DNA from: Thalassotalea sp. PP2-459
GTDB taxonomy: Bacteria; Pseudomonadota; Gammaproteobacteria; Enterobacterales; Alteromonadaceae
Reading direction: 5' to 3'
Assembly: GCF_001913705.1 (NCBI RefSeq)
Contig: NZ_MKQD01000011.1
Span: 1-64,000 of the forward strand
Length of the DNA stretch: 64,000 nucleotides
The notes beneath the pieces are model-generated. The model did no database searches, was not told the DNA's origin, and saw nothing but the letters and a program-made list of their open reading frames with translations. Of the stretch, positions 55,541-64,000 are shown one piece after another (position 1 is the stretch's first letter; each line of letters opens with the position of its first letter). The position numbers and the translations under genes were made by a program.

Positions 55541-56455
55541 ATGAAAAACGTACACTTAGCGCAAACACCATACACCACTTCTCGGTTAATTTATGGTTGT
55601 ATGCGCATATGCGGTGATAACTCACAGGAAGCACGTAACAAAGGGAAACGTGCTATACATGCAGCTATTGAATCAGGTTACAACCACTTTGACCATGCTG
55701 ATATATACGGCGGTGGTGAAAGTGAACGTTTATTTGGCGAAGTGATAAAAGCGACACCTGCATTACGAGATGATTTAATTATTACGTCAAAAGCGGGTAT
55801 TCGTCCGAAAAAAGAAAATGAATATGCACCAACGCGATATGATTTTAGTAAGCAGTATCTCTTAGATGCTGTTGAAGGTTCATTATCGCGTTTAAATGTT
55901 GATTATTTAGATCTTTTCTTATTGCATCGTCCGGATTTTTTAATGGATGTGCATGAAGTAGCAGAAACGTTTGCGTTACTGAAGGCTTCTGGCAAAGTAA
56001 AACACTTCGGTGTCAGTAACTTCTTACCGTCGCAAGTTGAAATGTTGCGTTCTGTGATGTCTATGCCGTTAGTGGCAAATCAAGTTGAAATCAATGTTCA
56101 TAACATTGATACTTTGCTAAATGGCACCTTAGATCAATGTCAACAACATCAAATAGCACCTATTGCTTGGTGTCCTTTAGGTGGTGTGGCCTACCCAGCA
56201 TGGGGAAATACCTTTACGACAAAGGATGAGCAACGTATTGAACACGAATTAAAGCAACAAGCTGAAAAATATCAATGTCACCCTTGGCAAGTGATCTTAG
56301 CTTGGTTAGTAAAACACCCAGCTCAAATATTGCCTATTATTGGTTCGACAACGCCTGAGCGAATTGAAGCTGCAAAGGTGTCGTTAATGCTCGATTATTG
56401 TCGTGAAGATTGGTATCGCTTGTTTGAAGCGAGAAATGGGCAGTCAGTACCTTAG
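55541..56455 (+). CDS. Aldo/keto reductase (YdhF-like)
   Basis: A 304-residue TIM-barrel reductase with the catalytic tetrad Asp51, Tyr56, Lys84 and His129 (HADIYGGGESE, TSKAGI, LLHRPD). It reduces aldehydes or ketones with NADPH; the physiological substrate is unknown. A MarR regulator follows 9 bp later and may control it. No clear Shine-Dalgarno is seen. Confidence 0.9.
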   Translation: MKNVHLAQTPYTTSRLIYGCMRICGDNSQEARNKGKRAIHAAIESGYNHFDHADIYGGGESERLFGEVIKATPALRDDLIITSKAGIRPKKENEYAPTRYDFSKQYLLDAVEGSLSRLNVDYLDLFLLHRPDFLMDVHEVAETFALLKASGKVKHFGVSNFLPSQVEMLRSVMSMPLVANQVEINVHNIDTLLNGTLDQCQQHQIAPIAWCPLGGVAYPAWGNTFTTKDEQRIEHELKQQAEKYQCHPWQVILAWLVKHPAQILPIIGSTTPERIEAAKVSLMLDYCREDWYRLFEARNGQSVP

Positions 56456-56464
56456 GGGAGCCAT

Positions 56465-57046
56465 ATGATCAAATCATCGGCACGGCGTTTAGCGTTCCAA
56501 CTTACCACTGAGCACAAGGAACCACTTGATCTTACTAATCATTTACCGTTTCAAATTGCGGTAGTGAGTAACCTGCTTGCGCTTAATAGAGACTGGAAAA
56601 TTCGTAACTTATCTGATCTTGATCCGCGAGAAATGCGGGTATTACTTAATATTGGTTCTTACATGCCAATTAAGTCAGCCGATATTGCGTATCAATCTCG
56701 CCTTGACTCTTATACCGTTTCCCGAGCGGTAAAAAAATTACTTTCATTAGACTTGATAGAATCGCAGCCTGATCAACATAAAAAGAATGTGAAAAACCTT
56801 GTGTTGAATGAGCGAGGATTAACGATATACAAACATGTAACAGCGGCGATGGATGAACGTAGTAAGCAATTAGAAAGTGTATTAACGGAAGAAGAAAAAG
56901 CATCTTTTTATCAAATGTTAGCCAAAATTGAAGATAAAGCTGAACAGTTACTCGCAGAGCAAGCAAAAGAGTTGATTGCACAAGGAGAAGACGCACCAGC
57001 AGATCAAAAAGAGCTTATAAGGTGGCGTAAGAAAAGCAAAAGCTAA
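56465..57046 (+). CDS. MarR-family transcriptional regulator
   Basis: A 193-residue winged-helix regulator with DNA-recognition region IAYQSRLDSYTVSRAVKKLLSLDLIESQPD and flanking dimer helices; a long charged C-terminal tail (about 150-193) is unusual. The signal is unknown. SD GGGGAG precedes the ATG. It is cotranscribed with the aldo/keto reductase and convergent with the LysR gene. Confidence 0.88.
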   Translation: MIKSSARRLAFQLTTEHKEPLDLTNHLPFQIAVVSNLLALNRDWKIRNLSDLDPREMRVLLNIGSYMPIKSADIAYQSRLDSYTVSRAVKKLLSLDLIESQPDQHKKNVKNLVLNERGLTIYKHVTAAMDERSKQLESVLTEEEKASFYQMLAKIEDKAEQLLAEQAKELIAQGEDAPADQKELIRWRKKSKS

Positions 57047-57078
57047 ACGCTCTTTCTGTAGCAAACATTATTGTTGCG

Positions 57079-57954
57079 TTATTGAAAGCGTGAATACTCC
57101 CCAGAAAATACGCCTTTTTGTGCGGTTAATACTTCTTTGATATAACCTCGGCATTGATTAATCTTTGCCGAGGTTCTTAAATCTTGATGATGTAAAATCC
57201 ACACGGCAAAATCTGAAAGTGGCACATCGACAGGCAGCCTCACTACCTTTTCATCTTGCACAATATCAGGTATGAAACATGGCATTCTAGCTATACCAAA
57301 ACCAGCTCTAACAGCTTGATGCATCGCATATAAGTCATCTACGCGCATGATGACTTTGGGGTTTTTAAAATATTGTGTTGTCCAAGTAGGAAGGTTCGAT
57401 TCACTGCCCCATATTATTACTGGCGTATAATCATGTTGAGCCAAGTCTTCACGTTGATAAAGGCCGTGTTGAATATGGGTGATTTTAGTACCAATAAGAT
57501 AATCGGGGGGGGTTGCGGTGACACGTACTGCTAAATCAGCCTCTCTATTCGCCATATTTCGTAACCCTTTACTCACCAGTAGGTTAAAAGTAATTCCAGG
57601 GTGTTGGTCGGAAAATAATTTAAGAGGCTCAGCCATTAAAAACATAAACATGTCGTTTGGCATTGTTAAGTTAATAGTGCCTTCTAATCTGGCATCTTGC
57701 CCTAGTAATATGCGAGCAGCTTGATGGGTTTTATCTTGTAATTGCTGAACAATTTCAAAGATAGATGCGCCAGCCTCTGTTAGTTGATAGCCATACTGTG
57801 TGCGTTCAAATAATTTTACCCCATGCGCAACTTCCATTGCTTGTACCCTTCGCGATACCGTTGAATGATTAACGCCTAACGAAGTAGCAGCTTTGGAGTA
57901 ACTTCCTGTTTCAGCAACGGCTCCAAAAAATCTAAAGTCATCCCAGTTGTGCAT
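57079..57954 (-). CDS. LysR-family transcriptional regulator
   Basis: A 291-residue regulator with an N-terminal HTH (about 1-60, FFGAVAETGSYSKAATSLGV) and a periplasmic-binding-like effector domain. It is divergent, 90 bp apart, from the NTF2-like/tautomerase/GST operon and most likely controls it and itself from that gap, which has T-N11-A type stretches but no clean palindrome that I can assign. Confidence 0.9.
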   Translation of the reverse strand: MHNWDDFRFFGAVAETGSYSKAATSLGVNHSTVSRRVQAMEVAHGVKLFERTQYGYQLTEAGASIFEIVQQLQDKTHQAARILLGQDARLEGTINLTMPNDMFMFLMAEPLKLFSDQHPGITFNLLVSKGLRNMANREADLAVRVTATPPDYLIGTKITHIQHGLYQREDLAQHDYTPVIIWGSESNLPTWTTQYFKNPKVIMRVDDLYAMHQAVRAGFGIARMPCFIPDIVQDEKVVRLPVDVPLSDFAVWILHHQDLRTSAKINQCRGYIKEVLTAQKGVFSGEYSRFQ

Positions 57955-58044
57955 TTTTGCAAACTCAATGTGTGTTTATTGTGAATTTATCAGTAGTCTG
58001 ATGTTTTGTAAACTACGCCTATTACTGAAACAGGAGATAAACAC

Positions 58045-58422
58045 ATGGATAATATCAGTGCGATAAAGCAACAAATTAACAAATATTTTGACGGGTTATA
58101 TCACGCAGATGTTTCGAGATTAGCGCAAGTATTTCATCGAAATGCCCGTTATACCAGTATCACGGACGGAGCGCTCATTCATTTATCAATGCCAGAGTAT
58201 TTCGCGAATGTAGAAAAACGTCAATCACCTTCAAGTAAAGAACAAGTAAGGCAAGATCGTATTCTCACTATCGACGTAGTTGGCAACCAAACCGCCTTAG
58301 CTAAAGTGCAGTGTGTTATTTCGCCTAAGTACTTCACCGATTTTTTAAGTTTTATCTACCTTGATAATCAATGGCAAATCATTAGCAAGGTATTTCATTA
58401 TCAACTAACACCGTTTAAATAA
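58045..58422 (+). CDS. NTF2-like (lumazine-binding-like) protein
   Basis: A 125-residue protein with the SnoaL-like pattern INKYFDGLYHADVSRLAQVFHRNARYTSI and a C-terminal strand pair (LSFIYLDNQWQIISKVFHYQ). Members bind small ligands or catalyse simple isomerisations. SD AGGAG precedes it. It is the first gene of a three-gene operon under the divergent LysR protein. Confidence 0.82.
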   Translation: MDNISAIKQQINKYFDGLYHADVSRLAQVFHRNARYTSITDGALIHLSMPEYFANVEKRQSPSSKEQVRQDRILTIDVVGNQTALAKVQCVISPKYFTDFLSFIYLDNQWQIISKVFHYQLTPFK

Positions 58423-58446
58423 TGTTGTAACCACAGGAGAAAGGCC

Positions 58447-58653
58447 ATGCCTTATGTAAAAATACAAGTTACCGATGAAGGGGTAACGAACAGACAAAAA
58501 CAACGTTTGATTGCACAAACGACCGCAATGTTATCTGAAGTGCTAGATAAAGAACCGGCAACTACATTTGTTGTCATTGAAGAAGTTCCATTAGATAACT
58601 GGGGAATTTCAGGACTGCCGGTGAGCGAGTTTCGCCGCACAGCAAATAGCTAA
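58447..58653 (+). CDS. 4-oxalocrotonate tautomerase family protein
   Basis: A 68-residue protein starting Met-Pro, so Pro1 is free after Met removal and acts as the catalytic base; Arg and FVVIEEVP strand features match the 4-OT fold. It would tautomerise a keto/enol substrate. SD AGGAG. It is in an operon with the NTF2-like and GST genes. Confidence 0.87.
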   Translation: MPYVKIQVTDEGVTNRQKQRLIAQTTAMLSEVLDKEPATTFVVIEEVPLDNWGISGLPVSEFRRTANS

Positions 58654-58675
58654 TTTACTCTAATAGGAGATAACT

Positions 58676-59293
58676 ATGTATACACTTGTTACGTTACCAG
58701 GGACCTGCTCAACAGGCATTCATGTACTATTAAATATATTGGATATTAAGGCTGAAGTTGTTCACCGAGATAAGGTACCTAACTACCAACAGATAGTACC
58801 TACAAATCAAGTGCCGGCATTAATCAATGGCGATCTTGTGCTAACCGAAGGTTCAGCGATTGTTTTGTACTTACTTGATAAACATCAAATAACCTTTACT
58901 AGTGAGCAAGAAAAAAATACGTTTAATCAATGGTTAATGTTTAATTACGCCACGTTACATCCTGCTTATAGTAAACTCTTTACTACAGCTTCTGTAATGA
59001 CGGATAGTGAAGAAAAAACAGTGTATTTAAGACAGCTTGCTGAAAATGTTGCTAGACTTTGGCAGATTATTGATAACAGGTTGGCACAACAGCAATATCT
59101 TACTGGTAATTCTGTAACTGTTATAGATTATCTATTAGCGATTTATGCTAATTGGGGTAATTATTTCCCAGAGTTAACTATCCCTTTAGGTGATAATGTA
59201 AAGAATTTAGTTGCTGATTTAACTCAGCATAAAGTTTTTGTTGACGCTTTTGAGCAGGAAGGCGCAAGCTTTAACTTACCTAAAGGTGCATAA
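58676..59293 (+). CDS. Glutathione S-transferase family protein
   Basis: A 205-residue GST with an N-terminal thioredoxin-like domain (about 1-78, LPGTCSTGIHVLLN, VPALINGDLVLTEGSAIVLYL) and an all-helical C-terminal domain. The Cys-Ser-Thr near the N-terminus suggests a beta/omega-like class that uses Cys or Ser rather than Tyr. It probably detoxifies electrophiles. It is the last gene of the LysR-linked operon; a bidirectional terminator follows. Confidence 0.9.
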   Translation: MYTLVTLPGTCSTGIHVLLNILDIKAEVVHRDKVPNYQQIVPTNQVPALINGDLVLTEGSAIVLYLLDKHQITFTSEQEKNTFNQWLMFNYATLHPAYSKLFTTASVMTDSEEKTVYLRQLAENVARLWQIIDNRLAQQQYLTGNSVTVIDYLLAIYANWGNYFPELTIPLGDNVKNLVADLTQHKVFVDAFEQEGASFNLPKGA

Positions 59294-59295
59294 TG

Positions 59296-59331
59296 TATTG
59301 ACCTTGTAAGTAAATTCTTGCAAGGTCAATA
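59296..59331. terminator. Bidirectional terminator between the GST and MFS genes
   Basis: TATTGACCTTG (59296-59306) pairs perfectly with CAAGGTCAATA (59321-59331). T tracts are weak on both sides. Confidence 0.68.
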
Positions 59332-59335
59332 AACG

Positions 59336-60577
59336 TTAAAGTGCTTTTTGACGGTAATATTTAATGCTTAATAGCAGTAAAATAACGATAAACGGCAAAC
59401 TTGATGTAACAACTCCAGCCCAACCAAATTGGTATAGTACGACTCCGGCTAACAACGATGCGCTTGCTTGACAGCCAAAAATAACAAAATCATTGAATGC
59501 TTGTACCTTATGTTTTTCATCTTCATGATAACTTCTAGGAAGCAATGACGTTCCGGTAAGGAATAAAAAGTTCCAACCAACGCCTAACAATAATAAAGCC
59601 CACCAATAGTGAATAACTTGCATGCCAGAATAAGCGATAACTGCAACCACCGCATATAACAAGGTACCAATAAGCATCAGGTGTTTTAAGCCTATTTTCT
59701 TCACTAACCAACCCGTAAATAATGACGGAACAAACATGGCAGCAATGTGTGATTGGATAACCCATTTGGTATCAAGCAACGAATGGCCATGCATATGATG
59801 CATACTTATGGGAGTGGCAGTCATTAAATAACTCATCAACGCAAAACCAATGGCAGCACTGAGCATTGCAATAATAAATATAGGTTGCTTGATAATGTCT
59901 TTCATCGCACGACCACTTCTTTTACCTGTATTAATAATGGGTTTTGCACCATCAAACTGTGTAAATATTATCATTGCTATCACTAATAATACGGCAATAA
60001 AAGCAAAGGACCCCGTATAGCCGTGTGGTGATGAAATCCAGTCTTTGGCTGTTACTGCAATTTCAGGGCCTAAGAATGCTGAAAATATACCACTGAGCAT
60101 CAGTACTGATAACATGGAAGGAACATCTTCTTGATTTTTAGTACTTTCAATCGCAGCAAAACGTAGTTGCTGCACAAAAGCAGCGCAAAAGCCTAGTGAC
60201 AGAGCGGCAAGGCTAAATAATGTAAAACTTGCTATTTGGGTGGCGATCATCGCCAAGGTGCAACCGATTAAACCTAGAGAAAAACCAAAGAGTGTTGCCG
60301 TTTTTCGTCCAAGCTTTTTAGCTAACATTGCCGCTGGTATCGCAGCTGTTGCGACACCTACTATCATTAACGTGATAGGTAAGGTGGCTAGTGATTTATC
60401 TGTCGTTAACTCAGATGATAAAATGCCGCCAATAAAAACGATCACGGGTGATGAAGCCATGACTAATGGCTGAATAATGAAAAGTAGGAAAATATTGTGT
60501 GGAAGTGTTAACCATTTTTTCAAGATAAATGCGGTGGTGATTAACAACACAAGCGTAATAACTACATTAGATAACAT
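59336..60577 (-). CDS. MFS transporter
   Basis: A 413-residue permease with about 12 TM helices and a MFS loop KKLGRKTATLFG after helix 2. It is of the drug-exporter kind by general look, but substrate is unknown. It is convergent with the GST gene and divergent from recR. It takes the place that dnaX and ebfC often have upstream of recR. Confidence 0.88.
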   Translation of the reverse strand: MLSNVVITLVLLITTAFILKKWLTLPHNIFLLFIIQPLVMASSPVIVFIGGILSSELTTDKSLATLPITLMIVGVATAAIPAAMLAKKLGRKTATLFGFSLGLIGCTLAMIATQIASFTLFSLAALSLGFCAAFVQQLRFAAIESTKNQEDVPSMLSVLMLSGIFSAFLGPEIAVTAKDWISSPHGYTGSFAFIAVLLVIAMIIFTQFDGAKPIINTGKRSGRAMKDIIKQPIFIIAMLSAAIGFALMSYLMTATPISMHHMHGHSLLDTKWVIQSHIAAMFVPSLFTGWLVKKIGLKHLMLIGTLLYAVVAVIAYSGMQVIHYWWALLLLGVGWNFLFLTGTSLLPRSYHEDEKHKVQAFNDFVIFGCQASASLLAGVVLYQFGWAGVVTSSLPFIVILLLLSIKYYRQKAL

Positions 60578-60775
60578 AAAAAATCTCTGGGTTTATAAGC
60601 GTTTAATAGGATCAAAAGACAAACGCATAGCAAGCTAAATCTCTGTTTAGGGCGAATGATTTTATCGTTGATATTAAGGTAAATTCTTATCAGTAGATAG
60701 AAAAATATCATATATAATTTTAACTTTTCTTGCTGAGTGGTTAGACTAGCGAAAATTGCTTTTCGTTAACTGTGT

Positions 60776-61378
60776 ATGAAATTTAGTCCTTTGGTACAAG
60801 AATTAATAACCGCATTGAAATATTTACCAGGTGTAGGTGCAAAGTCTGCTCAACGTATGGCGTTTCAACTACTTGAACGCAATAGAGTAGGCGGTAAGAA
60901 ATTAGCCGATGTATTGCACCAAGCAATGGAGCATGTACAACATTGCCAACAATGCCGGAATTTTACCGAGCAAAATATTTGCGATATATGTGCGAGTTCA
61001 AAACGACAAGATCGTGGTCAATTATGTGTAGTAGAGTCGCCCGCAGATGTTATTGCTATTGAACAAACGGGTGAATTTAACGGGGTTTATTTTATTTTAA
61101 TGGGCCATTTATCGCCACTTGATGGAATTGGCCCAGAAGATCTAAAACTCGAGGTATTAGAAACACAACTAGCGACACAGCAATACAATGAATTAATTCT
61201 CGCGACAAACCCCACTGTTGAAGGTGAAGCGACTGCGCATTATGTTGCTGAGTTAGCCAGAAAATATCAAGTAAGTATTTCGCGTATTGCGCATGGTGTT
61301 CCTGTTGGTGGCGAATTAGAGTACGTTGATGGAAATACATTATCGCACGCATTTTCAGGTCGTAAAAATTACCAATAG
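60776..61378 (+). CDS. recR: Recombination mediator RecR
   Basis: A 200-residue protein with a helix-hairpin-helix start ([17 protein letters not shown]), a C4 zinc finger (CQQCRNF through CDIC), a TOPRIM domain (about 80-175, [12 protein letters not shown]) and a C-terminal Walker-like end. It works with RecO and RecF to load RecA at gaps. It starts at 60776, but the Shine-Dalgarno is poor. Confidence 0.95.
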   Translation: MKFSPLVQELITALKYLPGVGAKSAQRMAFQLLERNRVGGKKLADVLHQAMEHVQHCQQCRNFTEQNICDICASSKRQDRGQLCVVESPADVIAIEQTGEFNGVYFILMGHLSPLDGIGPEDLKLEVLETQLATQQYNELILATNPTVEGEATAHYVAELARKYQVSISRIAHGVPVGGELEYVDGNTLSHAFSGRKNYQ

Positions 61379-61399
61379 CAAGGTGCTAGTTGTACCGAA

Positions 61400-61432
61400 A
61401 GCATGGTTAATCGTTATTCTGCTAACCATGCT
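61400..61432. terminator. Hairpin between recR and the STAS-like gene
   Basis: AGCATGGTTA (61400-61409) pairs with TAACCATGCT (61423-61432), and it overlaps the last codons of the convergent STAS gene. It probably ends recR transcription. Confidence 0.55.
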
Positions 61433-61794
61433 AACGCTTTAGCTGGATCAGTAAAGTGCTTAACTTCTCCTGTTACAAACCAATTGCTCAATTTAGAAAC
61501 CGACTCTAGCCAGTCTTTATCACCATAAATAGCTACTTTTCTAAATTCGTTGTTGTGCTTTAAACCAAAAACTAAATCATCCCAAGCAGCTCGTACCTCC
61601 CACCCTTCAAATGCTGACGCATCAATAAAAGCGTCGATGTTCGGTGAAACAACTTTGGCGAGTGCTGATTCAACAATGGGAATAATGGCTTGGTAGTCTT
61701 CATGGGTTAATTTTCCTGTGAGTTTTAATGAAATAAAGAAGTCATTGTTCGTGCGTTCAAGCCCTATTGTCATGCCGTTTGAAAGTGATGTCAT
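61414..61794 (-). CDS. SpoIIAA-like (STAS-fold) protein
   Basis: A 126-residue protein of the SpoIIAA-like family (PF11964 type), with FFISLKLTGKLTHEDYQ and the block DAFIDASAFEGWEVRAAWDDLVFGLKHNNEFRKVAI. These are common stand-alone STAS/CRAL-TRIO-like domains of unknown role. SD AAAGGTAGG. It is inverted between recR and htpG, which are adjacent in many gammaproteobacteria. Confidence 0.9.
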   Translation of the reverse strand: MTSLSNGMTIGLERTNNDFFISLKLTGKLTHEDYQAIIPIVESALAKVVSPNIDAFIDASAFEGWEVRAAWDDLVFGLKHNNEFRKVAIYGDKDWLESVSKLSNWFVTGEVKHFTDPAKALAWLAE

Positions 61795-62131
61795 GATACC
61801 TACCTTTCTGTTAATTGTTGAAAATATTAACGCTTACTTTGAGTGTAACACTAAATCGACAACCTGCTAAAAAGAGTGAAAACTTAGTAAAGTCGCTGAG
61901 GATAATTGGTTTTATCTTTCAGAGTGTACTGGCTTTGTTTTTTATCTTTAACGATAAAGCTACCGCTTATCGTGCCATGATATTGTGGGTAGTAATGGTT
62001 CATTGATAAATAAATTTTCTGAATATATTTTTTGTGCTTGATTTTATTTTCGCTATCCCCATATCTGCTCTATCAAGAGGCGTTGTCCTCATTAACACCA
62101 ATAACAGATAGTAAGATAGGAGATAGCTCGA
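61795..62131. other. 337-bp intergenic region upstream of htpG
   Basis: It contains the sigma-32 promoter (62037-62064) and a Shine-Dalgarno TAGGAG before htpG. A 63-codon open frame (61815-62006, TTG start, one hydrophobic stretch) has no Shine-Dalgarno and no recognisable family; I judge it unlikely to be a gene. Confidence 0.6.
62037..62064 (+). promoter_or_regulatory. Heat-shock (sigma-32) promoter of htpG
   Basis: CTTGATT (62037-62043), 13-bp spacer, CCCCATAT (62057-62064), close to the E. coli RpoH consensus CTTGAAA-N13-CCCCATNT. The start codon is 68 bp downstream. Confidence 0.85.
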
Positions 62132-64000
62132 ATGTCTGATGCAGGTCAACCAGAAGTTCATGGCTTTCAAACTGAAGTAAAACAACTTCTTCAATTAATG
62201 ATTCATTCTTTGTATTCAAACAAAGAGATTTTTTTGCGTGAATTAGTATCAAATGCGGCAGATGCTTCCGATAAGCTTAGATTTGAAGCATTAAAAAATG
62301 CTGATTTATATGAAGGTGATGGCGATTTACGCGTTCGCGTAAGTGCTGATAAAGAGAATAATACGGTTACTATTTCAGATAACGGTATTGGTATGACTCA
62401 AGAGCAAGTCATTGAGCATTTAGGGACAATTGCAAAATCAGGCACCGCTGAATTCTTTTCTAAACTGTCTGGTGACCAAGCTTCTGATTCACAATTAATC
62501 GGTCAGTTTGGTGTTGGTTTTTATTCAGCTTTTATTGTTGCTGACAAAGTAACCGTTCGTTCAAGAGCAGCTGGTGCTAATGCTGATGAAGCTGTTGAAT
62601 GGCAAAGTGAAGGCGAAGGCCAGTTTACGACGCGTCAAATTGAAAAATCGAATCGTGGTACCGATATCATTCTTCATTTAAAAGAAGATGAAAAAGAGTT
62701 TTTAGATGACTGGCGCTTACGTTCAATTGTGACAAAGTATTCAGATCACATCTCAATCTCTGTTGAAATGCTAACACCAGAAGTACCTGCTGTTGAGGCG
62801 CAAGATGAAGTAAAAGATGATGAAGGTAATGTGGTAACGCCGGCGGTTGAAGCTAAAGATGCGGTTCCAGCGAAATGGGAAGCGGTTAATAAAGCAACAG
62901 CACTTTGGACACGTGAAAAAGCAGACGTTACCGAAGAAGAGTACAAAGAGTTCTACAAGCATGTGTCGCATGATTTTGCCGATCCATTACTTTGGGAACA
63001 CAGTAAAGTAGAGGGTAATACTGAATATACCTCGTTACTTTACATCCCAAGTAAAGCCCCGTTCGATATGTATAACCGCGAAAAACAACACGGTTTGAAA
63101 CTCTATGTTCAACGTGTTTTTATTATGGACGATGCAGAGCAATTCATGCCAACGTATCTTCGTTTTGTGAAGGGTTTACTTGATTCGAACGATTTACCGT
63201 TAAATGTATCTCGTGAAATCTTACAAGATAACAAAGTAACACAAGCGATCCGTAAAGGTTGTACTAAGCGTGTGTTAAAAATGTTAGAGAAGTTCGGTAA
63301 AAAAGATAAAGAACAATATCAAGCTTTTTGGAATGAGTTCGGTCAAGTATTAAAAGAAGGCCCAGCAGAGGACATGGGCAACAAAGAGGCTATCGCTAAG
63401 TTGTTGCGTTTCGCGTCAACACATGAAGATTCTTCAGTACAAAATGTGTCTTTACCAGAATACATTGAACGTATGAAAGAAGGCCAAGACAAGATTTACT
63501 ATGTTGTTGCAGACAGTTTTGAAGCGGCGAAAAATAGCCCGCATTTAGAAGTGTTCCGTAAAAAAGGTATTGAAGTGTTATTGCTTTCTGATCGTATCGA
63601 TGAGTGGTTAGTGAGTCATTTAACCGAGTTTGATGAAAAGCAATTGCAATCCGTTGCTCGCGGTGGTGTTGATTTAAGTGATTTAGACGATGAAGAATCT
63701 AAAGAACAACAAGAAAAGCTTGAAAAAGAGTTTGACTCTGTGGTTAAGCGCATGCAAGAAGCGCTAGGCGATAAAGTTAAAGAAGTGAAAATTTCTAATC
63801 GCTTGACAGATTCTCCTGCGGTTATCGTGACGGCTGAAGATGACATGAGTATTCAGATGCAGAAATTGATGGCGCAAGTTGGTCAAGAAGTGCCCGATGT
63901 AAAACCAATTTTTGAAATTAATGCTGAACATGATCTCGTGAAGCATGTGGCTGATGAAGCAGACGATGATAAATTTAACCAATGGGTTGATGTATTATTT
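62132..64000 (+). CDS. htpG: Chaperone HtpG (Hsp90), 3' end missing
   Basis: The frame runs 623 codons from ATG 62132 to the window edge without a stop; the usual length is about 625-640, so little is missing. The N-terminal GHKL ATPase domain has [19 protein letters not shown] and [11 protein letters not shown]. The middle domain carries WLLSRIV-like and [16 protein letters not shown] motifs (about 345-365), and the C-terminal dimerisation domain is truncated. An acidic insertion (about residues 210-250, with [11 protein letters not shown]) lies between the N and middle domains. It is a heat-shock chaperone under the sigma-32 promoter upstream. Confidence 0.95.
   Translation, partial: MSDAGQPEVHGFQTEVKQLLQLMIHSLYSNKEIFLRELVSNAADASDKLRFEALKNADLYEGDGDLRVRVSADKENNTVTISDNGIGMTQEQVIEHLGTIAKSGTAEFFSKLSGDQASDSQLIGQFGVGFYSAFIVADKVTVRSRAAGANADEAVEWQSEGEGQFTTRQIEKSNRGTDIILHLKEDEKEFLDDWRLRSIVTKYSDHISISVEMLTPEVPAVEAQDEVKDDEGNVVTPAVEAKDAVPAKWEAVNKATALWTREKADVTEEEYKEFYKHVSHDFADPLLWEHSKVEGNTEYTSLLYIPSKAPFDMYNREKQHGLKLYVQRVFIMDDAEQFMPTYLRFVKGLLDSNDLPLNVSREILQDNKVTQAIRKGCTKRVLKMLEKFGKKDKEQYQAFWNEFGQVLKEGPAEDMGNKEAIAKLLRFASTHEDSSVQNVSLPEYIERMKEGQDKIYYVVADSFEAAKNSPHLEVFRKKGIEVLLLSDRIDEWLVSHLTEFDEKQLQSVARGGVDLSDLDDEESKEQQEKLEKEFDSVVKRMQEALGDKVKEVKISNRLTDSPAVIVTAEDDMSIQMQKLMAQVGQEVPDVKPIFEINAEHDLVKHVADEADDDKFNQWVDVLF

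Noticed and set aside
61815-62006. 63-residue hydrophobic ORF before htpG
   Set aside because: TTG start, no ribosome binding site, no recognised family and a position in a promoter region.
1-64000. CRISPR arrays, rRNA, tRNA, prophage or integron
   Set aside because: No regularly spaced repeats, no RNA gene signatures, no phage genes and no integrase or transposase were seen in reading through the window.

Overview
The window reads as a chromosome segment of a marine gammaproteobacterium of the order Alteromonadales, most like Colwelliaceae (Colwellia or Thalassotalea). This placement is inferred from low GC, gene families and gene order; no rRNA or tRNA was seen. Apart from one short inverted-repeat element there is no transposase, phage or CRISPR array. 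The first gene (hybrid sensor kinase) and the last (htpG) are cut by the window edges.

Region 1 (1.7-27.1 kb) is a complete alginate utilisation locus. It has a FadR-type GntR regulator, two PL7 lyase lipoproteins, a PL6 endolyase, a PL17 oligoalginate lyase and two large TonB-dependent receptors. It also encodes a KdgF cupin, an ACS-family MFS transporter, two candidate DEH reductases (HIBADH-type and SDR-type), KDG kinase, KDPG aldolase and a class II fructose-bisphosphate aldolase, plus three uncharacterised exported proteins. Read as a pathway: PL7 and PL6 cut alginate outside the cell, the receptors import oligomers, PL17 makes unsaturated uronate, KdgF forms DEH, the MFS protein carries it inward, a reductase makes KDG, and KdgK and Eda yield pyruvate and glyceraldehyde-3-phosphate. 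A palindrome TTTGGTAATACCAAA and degenerate relatives lie in promoters here and look like the regulator's operators.

Region 2 (27.5-32 kb) has a small PstS-like periplasmic protein, a porin and a chemoreceptor on the minus strand, then a small zinc-ribbon protein and a dienelactone-hydrolase-like enzyme.

Region 3 (32-54.6 kb) is an envelope-biogenesis cluster (lolCDE, DUF2062, comEC, msbA, lpxK, ycaR, kdsB, rnhA) split between lolE and DUF2062 by an approximately 11.7 kb photo-oxidative-stress block. The block holds an ECF sigma factor with its ChrR anti-sigma, a photolyase, a cyclopropane-type methyltransferase, a DUF1365 protein, an FAD oxidoreductase, an SDR, an NTF2-like protein, a LON-domain protein, a TIGR01777 epimerase, DUF2878, a chalcone-isomerase-like protein and DUF3833. 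Four promoters of the form TGATC-N18/19-TA with a CG just before the TA sit ahead of its transcription units, including the divergent one, so the block looks like one sigma regulon.

Region 4 (54.6-64 kb) has a divergent lgt, an aldo/keto reductase with a MarR regulator, and a LysR regulator divergent from an NTF2-like/tautomerase/GST operon. An MFS exporter, recR, a STAS-like protein and htpG with a near-consensus sigma-32 promoter follow.
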